Assembly (NCBI RefSeq): GCF_000321225.1
Contig: NW_004450943.1
Coordinates: 556,968 to 620,967, forward strand
Reading direction: 5' to 3'
DNA: 64,000 nucleotides
Source: Odobenus rosmarus divergens
Taxonomy: Eukaryota > Chordata > Mammalia > Carnivora > Odobenidae
Below, piece by piece: positions 10,736 through 23,671 of the stretch. Both the position numbers and the translations under genes were made by a program. The stretch's first letter is position 1. Every line of letters starts with the position of its first letter. The notes beneath the pieces were generated by a model. That model made no database searches and had not been told where the DNA came from. It saw only the letters and a program-made list of their open reading frames with translations.

Positions 10736-11014
10736 CATTTTGTACTGCCGAATTATGAGGAGGTAGCTGAGGGGGTTTTGGCATTAAACATATATGAGAC
10801 TCTAAAATTATCACACACAGCTGTTTGTGCAACTGAAAGAAGAGCTGAAAGTAAAGGCTTTTTCTCCTGAGTTAAATAAGTAATTTATTAAATGATAATA
10901 AATAATAGATACTGGTTTAGCAGGACATGTACCTAATTGCCTATATAAGAGGGACCTAATTTTAAGAGTATTGTGAAGGGACCCCACTGTTGGGATCTGA
11001 TCCAATCTCTGCTA

Positions 11015-11215
11015 GGACAGTGTAGTAAAGTGTGTGAGAACATGAACTCTGGAGCCAGGTGGCCTGGGTTCAAGTCCCAGTCTGACATTTAGTAGCTCTG
11101 TGACCATGGAAAAGATATTAATGTCTCTGGCCTTGGTTTTCTCATCTATATGAAGGAGATAATGGTTCCAACCTTACAGAGCTGAATAAAAATTTTGAAA
11201 GCATGTAGAATAAAT
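11015..11215 (+). mobile_element. MIR SINE
   Basis: Mammalian-wide interspersed repeat in sense: ctctggagccaggtggcctg, then the B-box-like gggttcaagtccc, then tagctctgtgacca and a 3' part resembling the MIR core and tail (cagagctgaataaaaa). The divergence is typical of this ancient family. Confidence 0.85.
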
Positions 11216-11559
11216 AAATGCAGAAACTTACTAACTTTTGAGGCAACTAGACCCCTTTGCCTTACATTCAGCTGAAATTTATCTCCTTATAAAAGTCCAC
11301 ATATTGGCCTGGCTTGACAATATAAAATACTCCCTTTCCACATGACAATCCTTTCAATATTAAAAAACATATGGAATTTCTTTCTTAAAACACTTCTCCT
11401 ATGTCAATTGTACTTCAATAATATATACATACATTCACACATACAAATACTTCTCCACACTGGCCAGATGCGTTTCTTCAAATTTATCATATGTGGTAAA
11501 TTCAATGTGCTCACTAACTCACAGCAGCCAAATCCAAACTCTTTCATAGTTTCTTCCCT

Positions 11560-11938
11560 GCTGCCTTCCACTATAGTGCTAGAACACCAAATATTTATTT
11601 TCCCAGCCCTTCTTGCATCTAGAAATAGACTAGTGGCCAGGCCCTGGCCAGGGAAACATCAAGAAAATTTACTTTGACCCTCGATTTTTTGATAAGAGAG
11701 AGATACTGACCTATGCTGTCCACTTTCTCCCTTCTTCCTGACTAACTCAGGTGTGACACCTGAAGCCATGATGATCCTCTCACAACCACGAAACTCTAGG
11801 CCTGAGGATGCTAAAGATGGAAGAGCAGACATACGAAAGAGCCTCGGCCTTGATGGCAGGGTTAAGCTGCTGAATATGTGCTGGTAATTGTCTCTCAACT
11901 TCTTGATATGTGAGAAAAATAACCTCCTTTTTGTTTAA
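11560..11938 (+). mobile_element. Old LTR-like repeat, probably MaLR class
   Basis: The end (gagaaaaataacctcctttt followed by tgtttaagccaac) and the preceding pieces (ctggccagggaaaca, gcctgaggatgctaaagatgg) resemble an old mammalian LTR-type repeat with an internal polyadenylation region. A similar 5' part is seen at 49930-50170. I cannot name the subfamily from memory. There is no coding sequence. Confidence 0.4.
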
Positions 11939-12038
11939 GCCAACATTAGTCCAAAAACATCCTAAGTAATACGGCTCATAATTTAGTTTGGCAAAGTTCT
12001 TATCCTTCTACTTAATCTCCTTCGGATGTAGGTTACTA

Positions 12039-12227
12039 TTTTTTTTTTTTTTTTTTTTTAGAGAAGGAGGTGGGGAGGGGCAGAGGGAGAGAGAGAGAGA
12101 GAATTCCAAGGAGACTCCATGGCCAGCACAGAGCCCAATGCAGGGCTTGATTTCACAACCCTGAGATCATGACCTGTGCCAAAATCAAGAGTCGGATGCT
12201 TAACAAACTAAGACACCCAGGTGCCCC
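12039..12227 (-). mobile_element. Can-SINE (SINEC), antisense
   Basis: Antisense carnivore SINE: a run of about 20 T, then a GA-rich body (complement of the CT-rich part), then the complement of the tRNA-like head ending in cacccaggtgcccc. Approximate target duplications are ggatgtaggttact (12024) and ggatgtattact (12229). Confidence 0.92.
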
Positions 12228-12399
12228 AAGGATGTATTACTTTGATATCATAATTTTTAAGGGATGGTTCCAATCTATTCATCTGCCATTTTTGATAATT
12301 TCCTAAAACTCAGGGTTGAGTCTAAGATCCCATATTTAAATTTTGTAAAGTTCTTGGACATAAAAGTTACCCATAACTGGAAATATAAAAAATATGTTG

Positions 12400-13890
12400 C
12401 CTTGAGGAAAATAATAAGATCTTAAATCTTGCATAAAAACATACTAGTGATGGATTAATGATCTAATTTTTTTTAATTGGGAAAGTCCAAGAAAAAATTA
12501 TAGAAGGATATCAAGAAGACTTTTATACATATGAAAATTCCAGAAGCCCAAAGGAAAAATAAACAGATTTGACCACATAAAAATTAAGTTTCCTTATGTA
12601 AAAAGGTAAAATATGAGGAGGGAAAACAATATATGAAATGCAGATAGCAAACCAAGGATTGCTGTTGATAACACATTTTAAAATTCCTACAAGTCAATAA
12701 GAAAATAATTTACTAAAAATTATTACCCAACTCACACAAAAGAAACGTGTCCAGTGAAAATATAGGCTAGATTTGAATAGGCACTAAACCTAAGAAGACA
12801 TACAGATGGCAAATAAGCACATGAAAAGATGCTTGAGATCATTAGTCATTAGGAAAGATTCAAAACAGAATGGGCTAACACTTCATACCTATTAAAATGT
12901 CTAAAATTAAAAAGACTGATCATATCAAGTGCTGGCAATGATGTGGAGCTACTGGGATGATGTTGCTGGTGGAACATAAAATGATACAACCACTTTGGGA
13001 TTTCTTTGTTTTTTTTAAGATTTTATTTATGTATTTGAGAGAGAGAGAGAGAGGGAATGAGAGGGAGAGGGAGAGAGAATCTGAAGCAGGCTCCGCACTG
13101 AGCACAGCCCCACAGGGGGCTCGATCCCACAAGTGCGAGATCATGACCTGAGCCAAAACCAAGAATCGGATGCATAACCAACTGAGCCACCCAGGCGCCG
13201 CAATACAAACATTTTGGACAAGAGTTTGGCAATGCCTTAAAAAGTTAAACATGTTCTGACTATATGACCCATCATTTTATCTCTAGGTAATTTACTTAAG
13301 AGAAATGAAAGCACATGTCCACACAAAGACTTATACATGAGCATTCACTGCAGCTTCACTTGTAATGTCCCCAAACTGGAAAATATCAAATGTCCTTGAA
13401 AAGGTGAATGGTATATCCAAATTGTGGTATATCCATACAATGGAATACTACTCAGCATTAAAAAGGAATGAACTATTGATACATGCAACAACAAAGATAA
13501 TCTCAAAATAGTCTGAAAAAGCTAGACTGCAACCACCTCCCCCCCCAGCAAAAAAAAGTAGGTAGCATATTTTTATACTTATGTAAAATTCTAGAAAATG
13601 CAAACTAATCTACAGTAACAGGAAGCAGAGCACTTTTTGCCTGTGGTTGGAGTTGGAGGAAGGGAAGGGAGTGAAAAGTACAAAGTTTCTTTGTACAAAA
13701 CAGTACAAAGAAACTTTGGAGAGTGATGAATGTGGTCATTATCTTAAGTGTGGTGATGGTTTCCTAGGTTTATGCACATATGTCAAAACTCATCAAACTG
13801 TACACCTTAAGTATGTGCAGTTTACTATAGGTCAATTATACCTCAATAAAGCTGAAAAAAGTAAAATAAATAAATAAATAAATAAAAAGA
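12400..13890 (+). mobile_element. L1M ORF2 end and 3' tail
   Basis: Degenerate sense L1M running from ORF2 (gcacatgaaaagatgctt, tggtatatccatacaatgga) to a 3' end with tgtacaccttaagtatgtgc, then an aataaagctg signal and an (aaat)n tail at about 13862-13888. A SINE interrupts it at 13010. Frames are broken throughout. A duplicated 15-mer around caaagaaactttg near 13687 and 13705 is a small local duplication. Confidence 0.75.
13010..13201 (-). mobile_element. Can-SINE (SINEC), antisense
   Basis: Antisense SINE starting with a T-run and aagattttatttat, then a (ga)n body, then gagccacccaggcgcc at the head end. The flanks gatacaaccactttgg and aatacaaacattttgg (12983 and 13203) are diverged target duplications within L1M ORF2. 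Confidence 0.92.
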
Positions 13891-13894
13891 CACC

Positions 13895-14315
13895 TAATTG
13901 TAATGCATGATCCTAAATTGGATCCCACACCAGAAATCAAAATTGGTATAAAGGACCTTATTAAAACTAGTAAAAACTATAAGTTAGATTATAGTAGTAT
14001 GCTTTAGATAATAGTATTGTGTCAATGTTAAATTGCCTTAATTTGGCAGTTGTACAGCCATCTGAGAGAATATACATGTCCTTAAAAAGGCACACTGGAG
14101 AATTTAGGAAGGAAAGGGTGTGATGATTGAAACTTATTTTCAAATAGTTCAGAAAAATAATAGCATAATAATAGTATGTGTGCATAATATATATGGAAAG
14201 AGAGACTTTGGCAAAATGTTCAGGTTTGATAGATCTGTAGGAGCTCTTTGTACTATTCTTATACTTTTTCTATATGTTTGAAATTATTTCAAAATTAAAA
14301 GGTGAAAAATGATAT
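13895..14315 (+). mobile_element. L1ME-like 3' end (tentative)
   Basis: The piece reads like the 3' part of an old L1ME-type tail: ggatcc near 13920, attgtgtcaatgttaaattg, then tttgaaattatttcaaaatt just before the end. It lies directly after the L1M tail. No coding capacity. Subfamily uncertain. Confidence 0.5.
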
Positions 14316-14329
14316 GTTAGCACAAATAT

Positions 14330-14720
14330 TTATGAAAAGACTATTGCAACACTTGTTTTTATGAGTAAAAGTTGGTATGACCTAAGTGGGCATCTTTAAG
14401 GGAAGTCTTAAATAAATTAGGTACATCCATATTAAGAAATACTTGCAGCCTTTGAAAAGCATACTGTGTATCTCATTCTTTCCTGACATGAAAAGCTCTT
14501 CAAGACAGTTCAGTGAAAAAATCAAGCTGTGTAATAACGTGGTATGATCCACATATGTGAAAAAGCAAAGAAAAAATATTCTGAATGACTATAATAAATC
14601 TCTAGAAAATTATTTGAAAGGATATACATGGAAATCTTAATATGTTTTTTCCTAAGAAAGAGATGTTATATTAAGGGTCAAAGTATAAATTTTATATATT
14701 ACTGTACTTTGAATTATTTT
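14330..14720 (+). mobile_element. Old L1M fragment
   Basis: Weak match to an old L1 ORF2-to-3' region: aaataaattaggtacatcca, then a run similar to gtgaaaaaatcaagctgtg and a later aaggatatacatgg. Strongly diverged. It probably continues the L1 mosaic of 12.4-14.3 kb. Confidence 0.45.
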
Positions 14721-14729
14721 TCAATTAAT

Positions 14730-15800
14730 ATACATATACTTAGAAAAATAGATTTTTCCTTCTCTTTGTCATATGTGGACATTGCACTAGCAACCCTAAG
14801 TGATGCATGTTGCTCAAAATTTGTTAGGGACTAAAGAGTAAGGTCCATTTTGAGCTTTGTTCTTGATGCTTTTTGATAGGGTTCTGCTCCCATTTCTAAT
14901 TCATCCCTATATTGGATCCTTTTACTATTGTTGTACATATCTCCCAGGATATATGTCCATCAAAGTTTCAGTAGAAGCCTCAGGAACCCTTTTTGCTACT
15001 TGTTCCTACTTTCCTTACTGTATCTGTGAAGAATGTTTGGGAGCGTCTCAGTTTAGACCCTACAGTTTCCATCTCCGTCCATAAGACTACGCTCCTGAGA
15101 GAAAGAAATGTCACTGTCAAATTCAAATGAAAATGTATCGTCTTTTGCAGGAAATACGTGGAAGCAACTACACACATTTAATGGTCAAAGACTGACTATT
15201 TTATGTTAGATTTTTAAAATCTAACCTCACAAGGGTGCACAAAAATGTTTCTTTTATTCATCATCTCTTCATGTTTCCTGAGATAAATTCACATCATCAC
15301 AACGCCAATTAATTACAGATAAGAAGCAGTCAAATGTGTCTCCATTATTCTTCTAGGAACCCTTGGAATGAGGCACAGTCATTCAGGACAGTGGGAGAGT
15401 ACTGGGAACTGTAACTTCCTGTAGGCAGACAGCAGAGCTGGCTACTCTACCTCAAAAACTGGTGGTTTCCAAATTTCCCAATTGCCCTATGCAAATGGAT
15501 CTATTTCCCTGAAGGATTCCGTTGCCTATTTCACTCTCTATATTTTGGAGAATGCATAATAATATTAGTCTTCACCTTACGTAAGTGTGTAGCAGTCAAA
15601 TTACAGTAAATCCTATAAATAACTCAAGAATATTTGGAGGATCTACAACATTCAGCTGCCACCCGTAAATGAAGCAGGAGAAAGAAAGAAGACAAAGGGA
15701 ATTAAAATGACTTTCTCTTTTTGACTTTACAAAGTTAGAGTAAAACCAATTGCAAGAACTAGAGAAATCATGTAATCAAGTGCTCTAAGGGATACACGAT
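14730..15800. other. Unassigned non-coding stretch
   Basis: No repeat family or gene is recognised. Short open frames on both strands (up to 75 codons) show no motifs. Base composition is ordinary for the window. Confidence 0.4.
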
Positions 15801-15805
15801 TCTAC

Positions 15806-15886
15806 TTCTTTCTCCCTCCTCCCCACCTCTCTCCCTCTCCCTTTTCCTCTCCCTCCCTCCTTCCTCCCTGCCTTCCCCTACCTCAG
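15806..15886. repeat. Pyrimidine-rich tract
   Basis: About 80 bases of almost pure C and T on the plus strand (units such as ctccctcctccc and ctccctccctcc). Such homopurine-homopyrimidine runs can adopt triplex (H-DNA) forms. No family is recognised. Confidence 0.85.
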
Positions 15887-15889
15887 AAA

Positions 15890-18345
15890 GTAATCTCATC
15901 CTTTCGTCACATATTATTGAAATCCCAGTTCTTTAAAAAACTCTCATTTTTGCCCAGACTGAGAGCATGTCATTTGGAAGTGATGTGCAAGGCAAGAGAT
16001 AACCAGGTAGAACTCAGCGATTCGCCACAGAAAATGGTTCCATGTTTGGCCGTAATGCTATCAGAGTCTGTCCCTCAATAGCTCTTTACTGCTCTGAGCT
16101 CAGAATCTGCTGATTCAAGACTTTGCTGGCATGGGGACGTGTGAGGGTGGGAGAGAAAGGGAAGCCTAGCAGTGCAGGAGGAGTTAGGAAGAAATATTAA
16201 TAGTCCTTCCGGAACACATAAGTCAGAGGATTTTTTTTTTAATAGAAATAGTGCCCCCTCCCCTTCTCTTCCACCCTCCTACCTCATTCCGTGTCTTCAT
16301 TTCATGCTATGGTTGTGTTGATTGGGAGGGAAGAATCTTCTCAGCTAGCTGCTTAGTACCAAGTAGATGCACTTCAGTTGAAAATGGTTAGCGGTTAGGG
16401 GTTAGCCAAATACAGGCAGCAGACATGATAAAGGTAAGTACGGATGTTTGGGTGGTGCGGTAATGGGAATTCAAAAAGTAAAGGACTTCAAATCACCCAA
16501 AAGCACATTGGTACATACATACATTTCCATTTGTATAGGTTCCAGAGAGAATCAACACACGCCCCAAATGGGCTGACAGAATAGAAATATCAGGAAATAA
16601 GTTACGTTTCCATTTCTTTAATAACTTCTCCTTCAGTTTCAGTACTTCCGTGCATGTTTGGAGGGAGATAGCAAACTTTCATTGTCTTTAAATGAAAAAG
16701 ATTTTTAAATGGTTGTATTTCCATATGATTCTCTTGTTTAATAGTACCTCCTAAACTTTCCTTTTATTTGAATCTAAAAGTATTTTAAATTTATAGAATA
16801 AATAAGTTGTCATTTTCTTAAATATGCTTTGTTCTAATAACTTTCCTTTGTGTTTGAATCATGGACTTTTAGAGTCCTGGACACATGTAAGTCCTCATTT
16901 ATCAATAATGCTCTTGAAAATATAGAGCCAGGTACTAAATTCACAAATTATATTTATGTTTTATATGTTTTAAAGTGTCCCATCTCACACTGGGATGCAA
17001 GATTCCTCAGATGCTTTTCTGTGATGATGTCTCCAATCAAAAGAAGATATTAACTAAGGAAACTGATAAGGAGCTCTGTGGATCAGAGTGGACATATAGG
17101 CATACACCATTAATGTTTACATTTTTATTCATTACTGTGGAAATTAGTGGATCTTAGCTATTTAGTTATACAAATAATTTATCTAATATGTTGGGGGAGT
17201 GAGAAAGAGAAGGGGAGAGCATCCAGTCTGTTGTTTCCCCACGTCTAATAGATCAGCCTGATTTTAATGCTAAGTGGCTTTTCCATCTTTCTTATCTTTA
17301 TTTCCTGTCCAGCCTTGCCAACACTTAGATGATTCAAGTACTTTCTTTTTTCTTATAGCCTCACACCTAATGCCAAACTTCATCTATGATGAAGTTCTCT
17401 CAACATATGCATACATACTCCATGTCTAAAGATAAATTATATGGACATAGGAACCAGAATCATGTCTGTGAGTGAGAAAAACTTAATTTTATTTATCACC
17501 TTTACACTTAACTCCCGAAAATACTCATGTTTTTTGAGGTGTGATCTTCATTATCTATTACTGCCAGGAATAAATGATCATTGAAAATAAGGTACTTAAA
17601 TATATATTTACATGTGAAGGCATAGAATTTGTATTTCTTACTTGGGTTGCTGCTCCAGGTCATTGTCACAAAATATGGATGATTTTATGGAAACTAACAA
17701 ATTTATAAAGAACACTAGAAATAAGAGCTTTGTATATGAGTATGACTTTTTTCTCTATAATTAAGAAATTTTCAAAATTATTGAATCCTAATAATTTTAG
17801 TATCAAATCATTTACTTCAACTATTTTAATGAAATAAAAATGCCTATAATATCTTATATACCTCCTTGCTTTTCTAAAGTAGAGAGTAGTGTGAATGTAA
17901 CAACTTCTAGAACACTCAGGATCACTATTAGTATCATTAATTATTGCAGTATTTATTTCTTAAAAAACTAAAAAGAAAAGATGGGTACATTCAAAATTTC
18001 TCATATATTAAGGCCAGAACAAAGATAATAGTTTAGAGATAAATTCATAGAGGAAGTCATACAAGCCACATTTTGGAGACATAATGAGGGCAGGAACTAG
18101 AAATCTTAAGCCAGGTTAAGTCTAATTGTGTTCAAACAAAGATTATCTCAGAACAATGGACAGCTCTTTCTCTACCTCATTTATAACAATAACCACCTAT
18201 ACCTGTGCTAAGGCAACGTTTTTCATAAATGGCTGAGAAATGAGATAATCAGCCCCATACGCTAGGAACTCCTAAATGACTTGGACCCTCTACCAAGAGT
18301 CTTCAATGGTGTCAAAATCTTGAACTCATCAAAAGACTTTCACCA
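15890..18345. other. Long unassigned, repeat-poor stretch
   Basis: About 2.4 kb with no recognised transposon or gene. The first third (to about 16450) is less AT-rich and could hold old conserved non-coding sequence. The rest is AT-rich. Open frames such as those near 16850-17157 (up to 67 codons) lack recognisable motifs and look random. Confidence 0.4.
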
Positions 18346-18349
18346 CCAC

Positions 18350-18560
18350 TATCATCATCACCATCATAATGGGTGGCATTTCTTCCAGATACTTATATTA
18401 TTTCACTCAGTCCTCACAACATTAACAGGATATCAGTAGTAGTATTTTGCAGATGAGGGAACTGGCTTTTAGAAGGGCTTTGTAACATTCACCAGGTCAT
18501 ATGACTGGGAAATTATGGAGGTGGGAAAGCCCTTGTTCATTATCATTCAGCTACACTACT
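18350..18560 (-). mobile_element. MIR SINE, antisense
   Basis: Antisense MIR: tttcactcagtcctcacaac, then gcagatgagggaactggctt, then ccaggtcatatgactgggaa, which match in order the complement of the MIR 3' end, core and head. Diverged, with small indels. Confidence 0.75.
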
Positions 18561-18599
18561 CCTAGTCCTGTGGACCTCTAGAGAGAGGGTTTTGCCCTC

Positions 18600-20330
18600 A
18601 TGAGGGCTAACATTCTCTGAGGCGTCTAGACCCCTGACACCAGCACTCATGTCCATTTCCATATTCAACTCCAAGATCCTTCAAATCCCTAACATCCCAC
18701 TTTCACATCCACCTTCTGCTCAAATCAGCCCTTCTGCATCTCTTTGCACCTGTGCACCCCACAAACATGGGCACATTTCTTTCCACTGCTCCATCCCTCA
18801 GTTACTAAATTAGTGCCATCTTTGACCACAGCCTTCTCACCTTTCCTATTTCCCCATTCCACCAAACCTCTTTACATATCATCCCTTCTATGGCCTTCTC
18901 AGACCTCCACTCAGTTGACTCAACATCAATTCATCTGACTTCACCAACTTTATGAGGCAATTTCTAGCAACACGTAGCCCTCACTCTTGGGTCAGTTATT
19001 TTAACATGGCCACCAGCCACCTCAGATTCATAGATTCACTTCCCATGTGAAACCAGGGTTCTCTCCTCCCGCTCTACGTGATGCTGCTGGATACAAACAA
19101 AGTCCACTTAGATTTGCATAAGAGTAAAATGAAGTCAAATAACACTAGCCATTTTCTCCTAATACGTGATGCTTGGTAAAAATTTTATTAATCTGTTTTC
19201 CCCTACTTTAAAATTAACATTCAAAGCCCCTTTTGCTTTCCTGAGTCCACATTTCAGGACTCTACTACAGGAGCATAAATGACCCCAAATCCAACTTTGA
19301 GGATATCCAAAGTTGCACCAATTCACCCATTGTTTTCATCCCTCAACATTTGTGGTTGTCTACATTCATTCTCTTATCTTTCCTTGATCTCTAAGAGAAA
19401 GAGAAGGTCTCTTTACTATCATTTGAACTGTGAAATCTGTGCTCCACAGCCCAATAATCCCTCCCTCTCAGGAAACTTCTTCCCAAATTACCTTCACTCA
19501 TTATTTCCAGCCCCTCTTTGCAGATTCTTTTCCTTTAAAGACATGCATATCTCCTCCACGTTGGAGAACTCCACTTTATCTGGCTCTGCTCACTTCTAAA
19601 GACCTCCCTCCTTCTCTTTCTTCTTTCACTGGCACAGGTTTTGGAATGAATGATTCTCTACAATTTGATTTCTATTCCCACTAATCTCCAGAAATGGAAT
19701 ATTTTTCTTCTAATGACTCTAATCAGAGTCCTTTCTCAAATTCAGTGGCCTTTCCTCTGTCATCATTTTCCTTGATCTTTCTGAAATAGCATATTGTTTC
19801 CACCTCATCTTTCTTACACTCCCGTCCTCTAGCTTTCCACTACATTGCATTATTTAGTTTGTTCTCCATTTCTTTAGAAGGTCTTTATTTCCTTTGCTGT
19901 CTTTCTTCCTCTTCATACTCATACTCACTAATTTCCCTGTACACCTGTCTTTAGTGCCTACAGTCTTTTCTTTTGGTAATTAACTCTTACTGTTTCAGCT
20001 CTGCTGATAAACTAAATCCTCCTCCTGCCTTGGCAGTGCACCTGACACTACTCCCATTTCTTCCACTATCTGTAGGACATCTCCTTAGATGTTCTTTACA
20101 AACTTAAATCTATACACCAAAGTACTGTTTCTCACAATAGTACATGCATATAAATAAACACCCATATCATATAGTCCCCATTACTCATTGCAACTTCCTG
20201 TTGCCATCAAGTAACATTGACTCTACCTTTAAAAACTGTCTCTCCCATCAGCCCCTCCTTCCTATTCCCAGCATGTTATGATTTTGTAACACTGTCTTAA
20301 CTGTATTCACTTACCTCTGTCCTCTCTGAT
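18600..20330 (+). mobile_element. L2-like LINE remains (tentative, partial)
   Basis: The region is CT-rich on the plus strand, as L2 ORF2 sense sequence usually is. The clearest match is near 19735-19790: attcagtggcctttcctctg and tccttgatctttctgaaata, which recall the L2 reverse-transcriptase segment before its FDTVDH-type motif. 19980-20060 and 20210-20240 also look L2-like. The part before 19250 is uncertain. Everything is frame-broken, and no protein is made. Confidence 0.4.
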
Positions 20331-20359
20331 TTATGCTATATTCCTGCCCAGCTCACCCT

Positions 20360-21245
20360 TTCCTTTATAAAGCAGTTTATTTTTATTGCTGAATTAATTC
20401 ATTTTATTTTAGAAATTTAAAAAATAAGGATATGAAAACCAGTAAATACCTTTTATAGGCTTATCGTCAGATATAACCTCTATTAATATTTTGATGTACT
20501 ATTCTTCCAATGTTTTTAATACATACCTTTTTAATTTTTTACAAAATGGCATTATATGCTGTGTTTAAAACTTAAACATGTATCATGAATATTTTCTATG
20601 CCAACAAGAACCTTTCTTCATCATCACATAATGGCAAAAAAAGCATTTCCTCATGTGAATGAGATATATTTATTTAATTATTCCCCTTCTGCTGAACATT
20701 CAATTTGTTTTCAAGAGCTTAAATTTTAGGGGTGTCTGGGTGGCTCAGTCGTTGGGCATCTGCCTTCGGCTCAGGTCATGATCCTGGGGTCCTGGGATCG
20801 AGCCCCGCATTAGGCTCCCTGCTCTGCAGGAAGCCTGCTTCTCCCTCTCCCACTCCCCCTGCTTGTGTTCCCTCTCTCACTGTGTCTCTCTCTGTCAAAT
20901 AAATAAATACAATCTTTAAAAAATCTTAAAAAAAATAAAAAAGAGCTTAAATTTTATAAACAATACTGTGATAAGCATCCTTAAAGTTAAATCTTTACGC
21001 ACACTTACACTTTTACTTAAGTACAATTGCTGAGTCAAAGGGTATCAGTATTTTTAAGGTTTTTTGACATAAACAGCAGACCTTCAGAAAGGTCATAACA
21101 ATTTGGAATTCCACTAGCACTTTATGAAAAATGCCTACTTTCTTGTACCTTATGCACACTGGGAAACATTTTTAAAAATCTGTGCCAACCTGGTTAGTGA
21201 AATGGTAAATAGAAGTTGAATCTCTTTTCATATGTTTGTTAGCCA
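20360..21245 (-). mobile_element. L1M/HAL1-type fragment, antisense
   Basis: Antisense old L1 ORF2 end: gaacattcaatttgttttca, caatactgtgataagcatcc, gctgagtcaaagggtatcag and ttggaattccactagcac are in the order expected for the complement of the L1 3' third. It is split by the SINE at 20729-20940. Confidence 0.6.
20729..20940 (+). mobile_element. Can-SINE (SINEC)
   Basis: Full-length SINE with perfect 16-bp target duplications aagagcttaaatttta at 20713-20728 and 20941-20956. It carries the variant with cccactccccctgcttgtg and ends in a composite A-rich tail with aatcttt repeated. The perfect duplications suggest a fairly recent insertion. Confidence 0.95.
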
Positions 21246-21249
21246 CTTG

Positions 21250-23655
21250 TAGTCAAACCTACTGGGGGAAAAAAAGAAGGAGAGGGCCTCTGTGTGCTTA
21301 TTACATTTCCCATGCAAAGAGAAAAGGACAATAGAAAGCTTGGAAGCTAAGTTAGAGCTACAGTCTTCATGGCAGAGAGTATCAGGACCCTCTAATCCCC
21401 CTCATCTCTTAACTCAGAGAGTATTTAAATCCCTTCCATTAGATTTCTCTCCCTCTCTCCCCCCCATCTCTCTCTCCTTGCTAACCCAACAAAATAATAA
21501 TATCTAATGTTTTGTGGTGAAATGTGGAGAGATAGCATGTGTGTACTATTTCTTCGTTCCTATTTCTTCGTTCCTTCTATTAGCTTCAAAGCACCTTTTA
21601 AAACATGCCATTTCAATAAGAGTTATACAGCTGTCAGCTCACCGTCTCCTCGAGCTTTTGCAGAAGAGTGAGATCTCCAGCAGTATGCTCATTATAGACC
21701 TTCACTCCAACTAAACAACTTGGATACACTCTGAAGTTCACTGAGTGGGGGCTAGCTAGTATGGAAATGTCTTTGCCTTTGATCCTGACAAAATATGTTT
21801 GTTGGAAATTTTGGATCTGTCAGAAAGGGAGGTAGATTTAAATGAAGGTGAGGTGAGGTGTAAAGATATGTCTTTAAAAAGACGGAGAAGAATGATCAGT
21901 GTGGAGACACGAGGAAGGCCTGAAAGCACTGGAAAGAAAGAATCATCATCATTATCACCCAAACCATCACCTTCACCCTTTATATAACATACCACACTAT
22001 ATATATAATCAACTTTGGATGGGGTTTTTATAAAGTCAAAGGCTTAAATTCTACCTTCTCCCTCAGTGTTGGATTAGGGGAAAGTTTTTAATCCTCTCTC
22101 CTAGGGGTTGCCAAAAATGATCTGGGATTTGAAATCTGACAGCACATTGTCAGAGCTGTGGAAGGAGAATTGAAACAATTTTTGTTTCTCTGAAATATGG
22201 GATACTGACTGACTTCTTTCATTTGTAATTCTACTTAAACTAAAAGGGAAAATTAGATATCTAAATTCTCTAAAATGTCTAGGTATGTTTCTTGTTTGGT
22301 AATCCTGGGCCATTCAATTGTAGAACCTCTAGCCCAGAAGAAAAGTCACAGGACCCTGTCTTCTCATTCTATACGTAAGGTGATGTAAGTCCCAAGACAT
22401 AAGGATGGCTTCAGGCTCCCCCTGCAACCATGTGAAAGAGTAAGGACTAGAATCCCAATTCCTAAATCTGTGTCCAGTGCTCTTCAGAACACAACCAGTT
22501 TCCTGGTATAATATTCCAGGGAAGCTTCTTTCCTTTATGGGTGTGAGGCTGGAAAGAGGAACAGAAATAAATTCCATTGAGTCAGGGGAAGATTCTCTTG
22601 TAAGAGGCTTTGGCTTTCTACATTCTCCCCTCCACCAGATTCTCCCCAAGCTCATTCCTTTCATTGTTCCCTTCAGAGGACTTGACCTGAATCTGTTCAG
22701 TTTGTTAATTCAAAATCTGGAGTTGGAGTGACTTTTTCCATTAAAGAATATTATTTGATTATCTTCATAACTTGTAATGCCTAAATTTTCTCTAGCAATT
22801 TTTAGCTCATGTGATTAATCTTCAATGATAATTTGACAGTTTAACTGACACAGTTCTAAAGAAGCTGTAATTAATTTTAATGCACAGCTCATTTTTTTCC
22901 TAATTTCACACTTATATTTATCTCGTTATATGTGTTGGATTAAAGACATTAATGTTTCATTTGAGCAAAACATATATTTTAAGTCCCACATGGCTAGAAT
23001 AAAGTAGGGAATTTAGACAACATAAAATTACATTTTTTTTCAAAATTTTTGAACATAAAATTTATGTAAACCCTCATCTTCTGAGAACATTAATTACATT
23101 CAATGCAAAAAAAAAAAAATCAGAAACTCGAAACCTAACAAAAATTCAATTCAGTCCTGAGACTAAGAACCGGGTCTATAGCTTCAGCTCCATTCTCTCT
23201 CCTCCCTGTCACACACTTCTGCATCTTTACTCTGATTATACAGCAGCTGCCCTAAAAATTATCACATATTGAAATGCACATCATTGAGGGTGTGAGCTGA
23301 GGGGTGTGGGCTCATCAACAAGAAGAGCAAGAGAGATGTGAAACAGAAACTCTGAAGAGAAGAACCAATAAATATTATCAAGAACTAAGGTCCAAGGGCA
23401 AGTTATCACAGAGGGCTGATGTGATCATTAAAATGTCATCCTAAGATTCAAGGAAGCATAAGAATCCCTAGGGGGAAAGTCACCTTCCTATTTTTCCTGC
23501 AATCCCTCTTGTTCCCACTGCAGGAGGAGCCTTCCTCGTCCCTGCCACTCCCTGCCAGTCCCATCTTTGCAGCTATTTTCTTCTGTACATATTTTGGGAA
23601 TTGTGATTTAATTTTCAAAATAATTTTGTGGGTCCTGCATCTTTCAGGAAATCGC
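21250..23655. other. Unassigned stretch with a MIR-like piece
   Basis: No gene recognised. About 22335-22500 looks like antisense MIR (ctagaatcccaattccta, tgtccagtgctcttcaga). A 14-bp perfect tandem repeat, ctatttcttcgttc twice, lies at 21546-21573. A 111-codon minus frame at 22329-22664 and an 84-codon plus frame at 22477-22731 overlap each other and have no motifs. The rest is AT-rich. Confidence 0.4.
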
Positions 23656-23671
23656 CCACAGTTTCTTTTTT

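Noticed and set aside
10629..10832. Minus-strand frame FLLLFYFFIYIYLYFLL type, membrane-like
   Set aside because: Translation of an AT low-complexity tract.
13023..13252. Open frames rich in S, L and P on the minus strand
   Set aside because: They read the CT-rich body of the SINE at 13010-13201. The same kind of frame appears over most SINEs in the window.
21546..21573. Perfect 14-bp tandem repeat ctatttcttcgttc
   Set aside because: A simple replication-slippage duplication, too short to indicate function.
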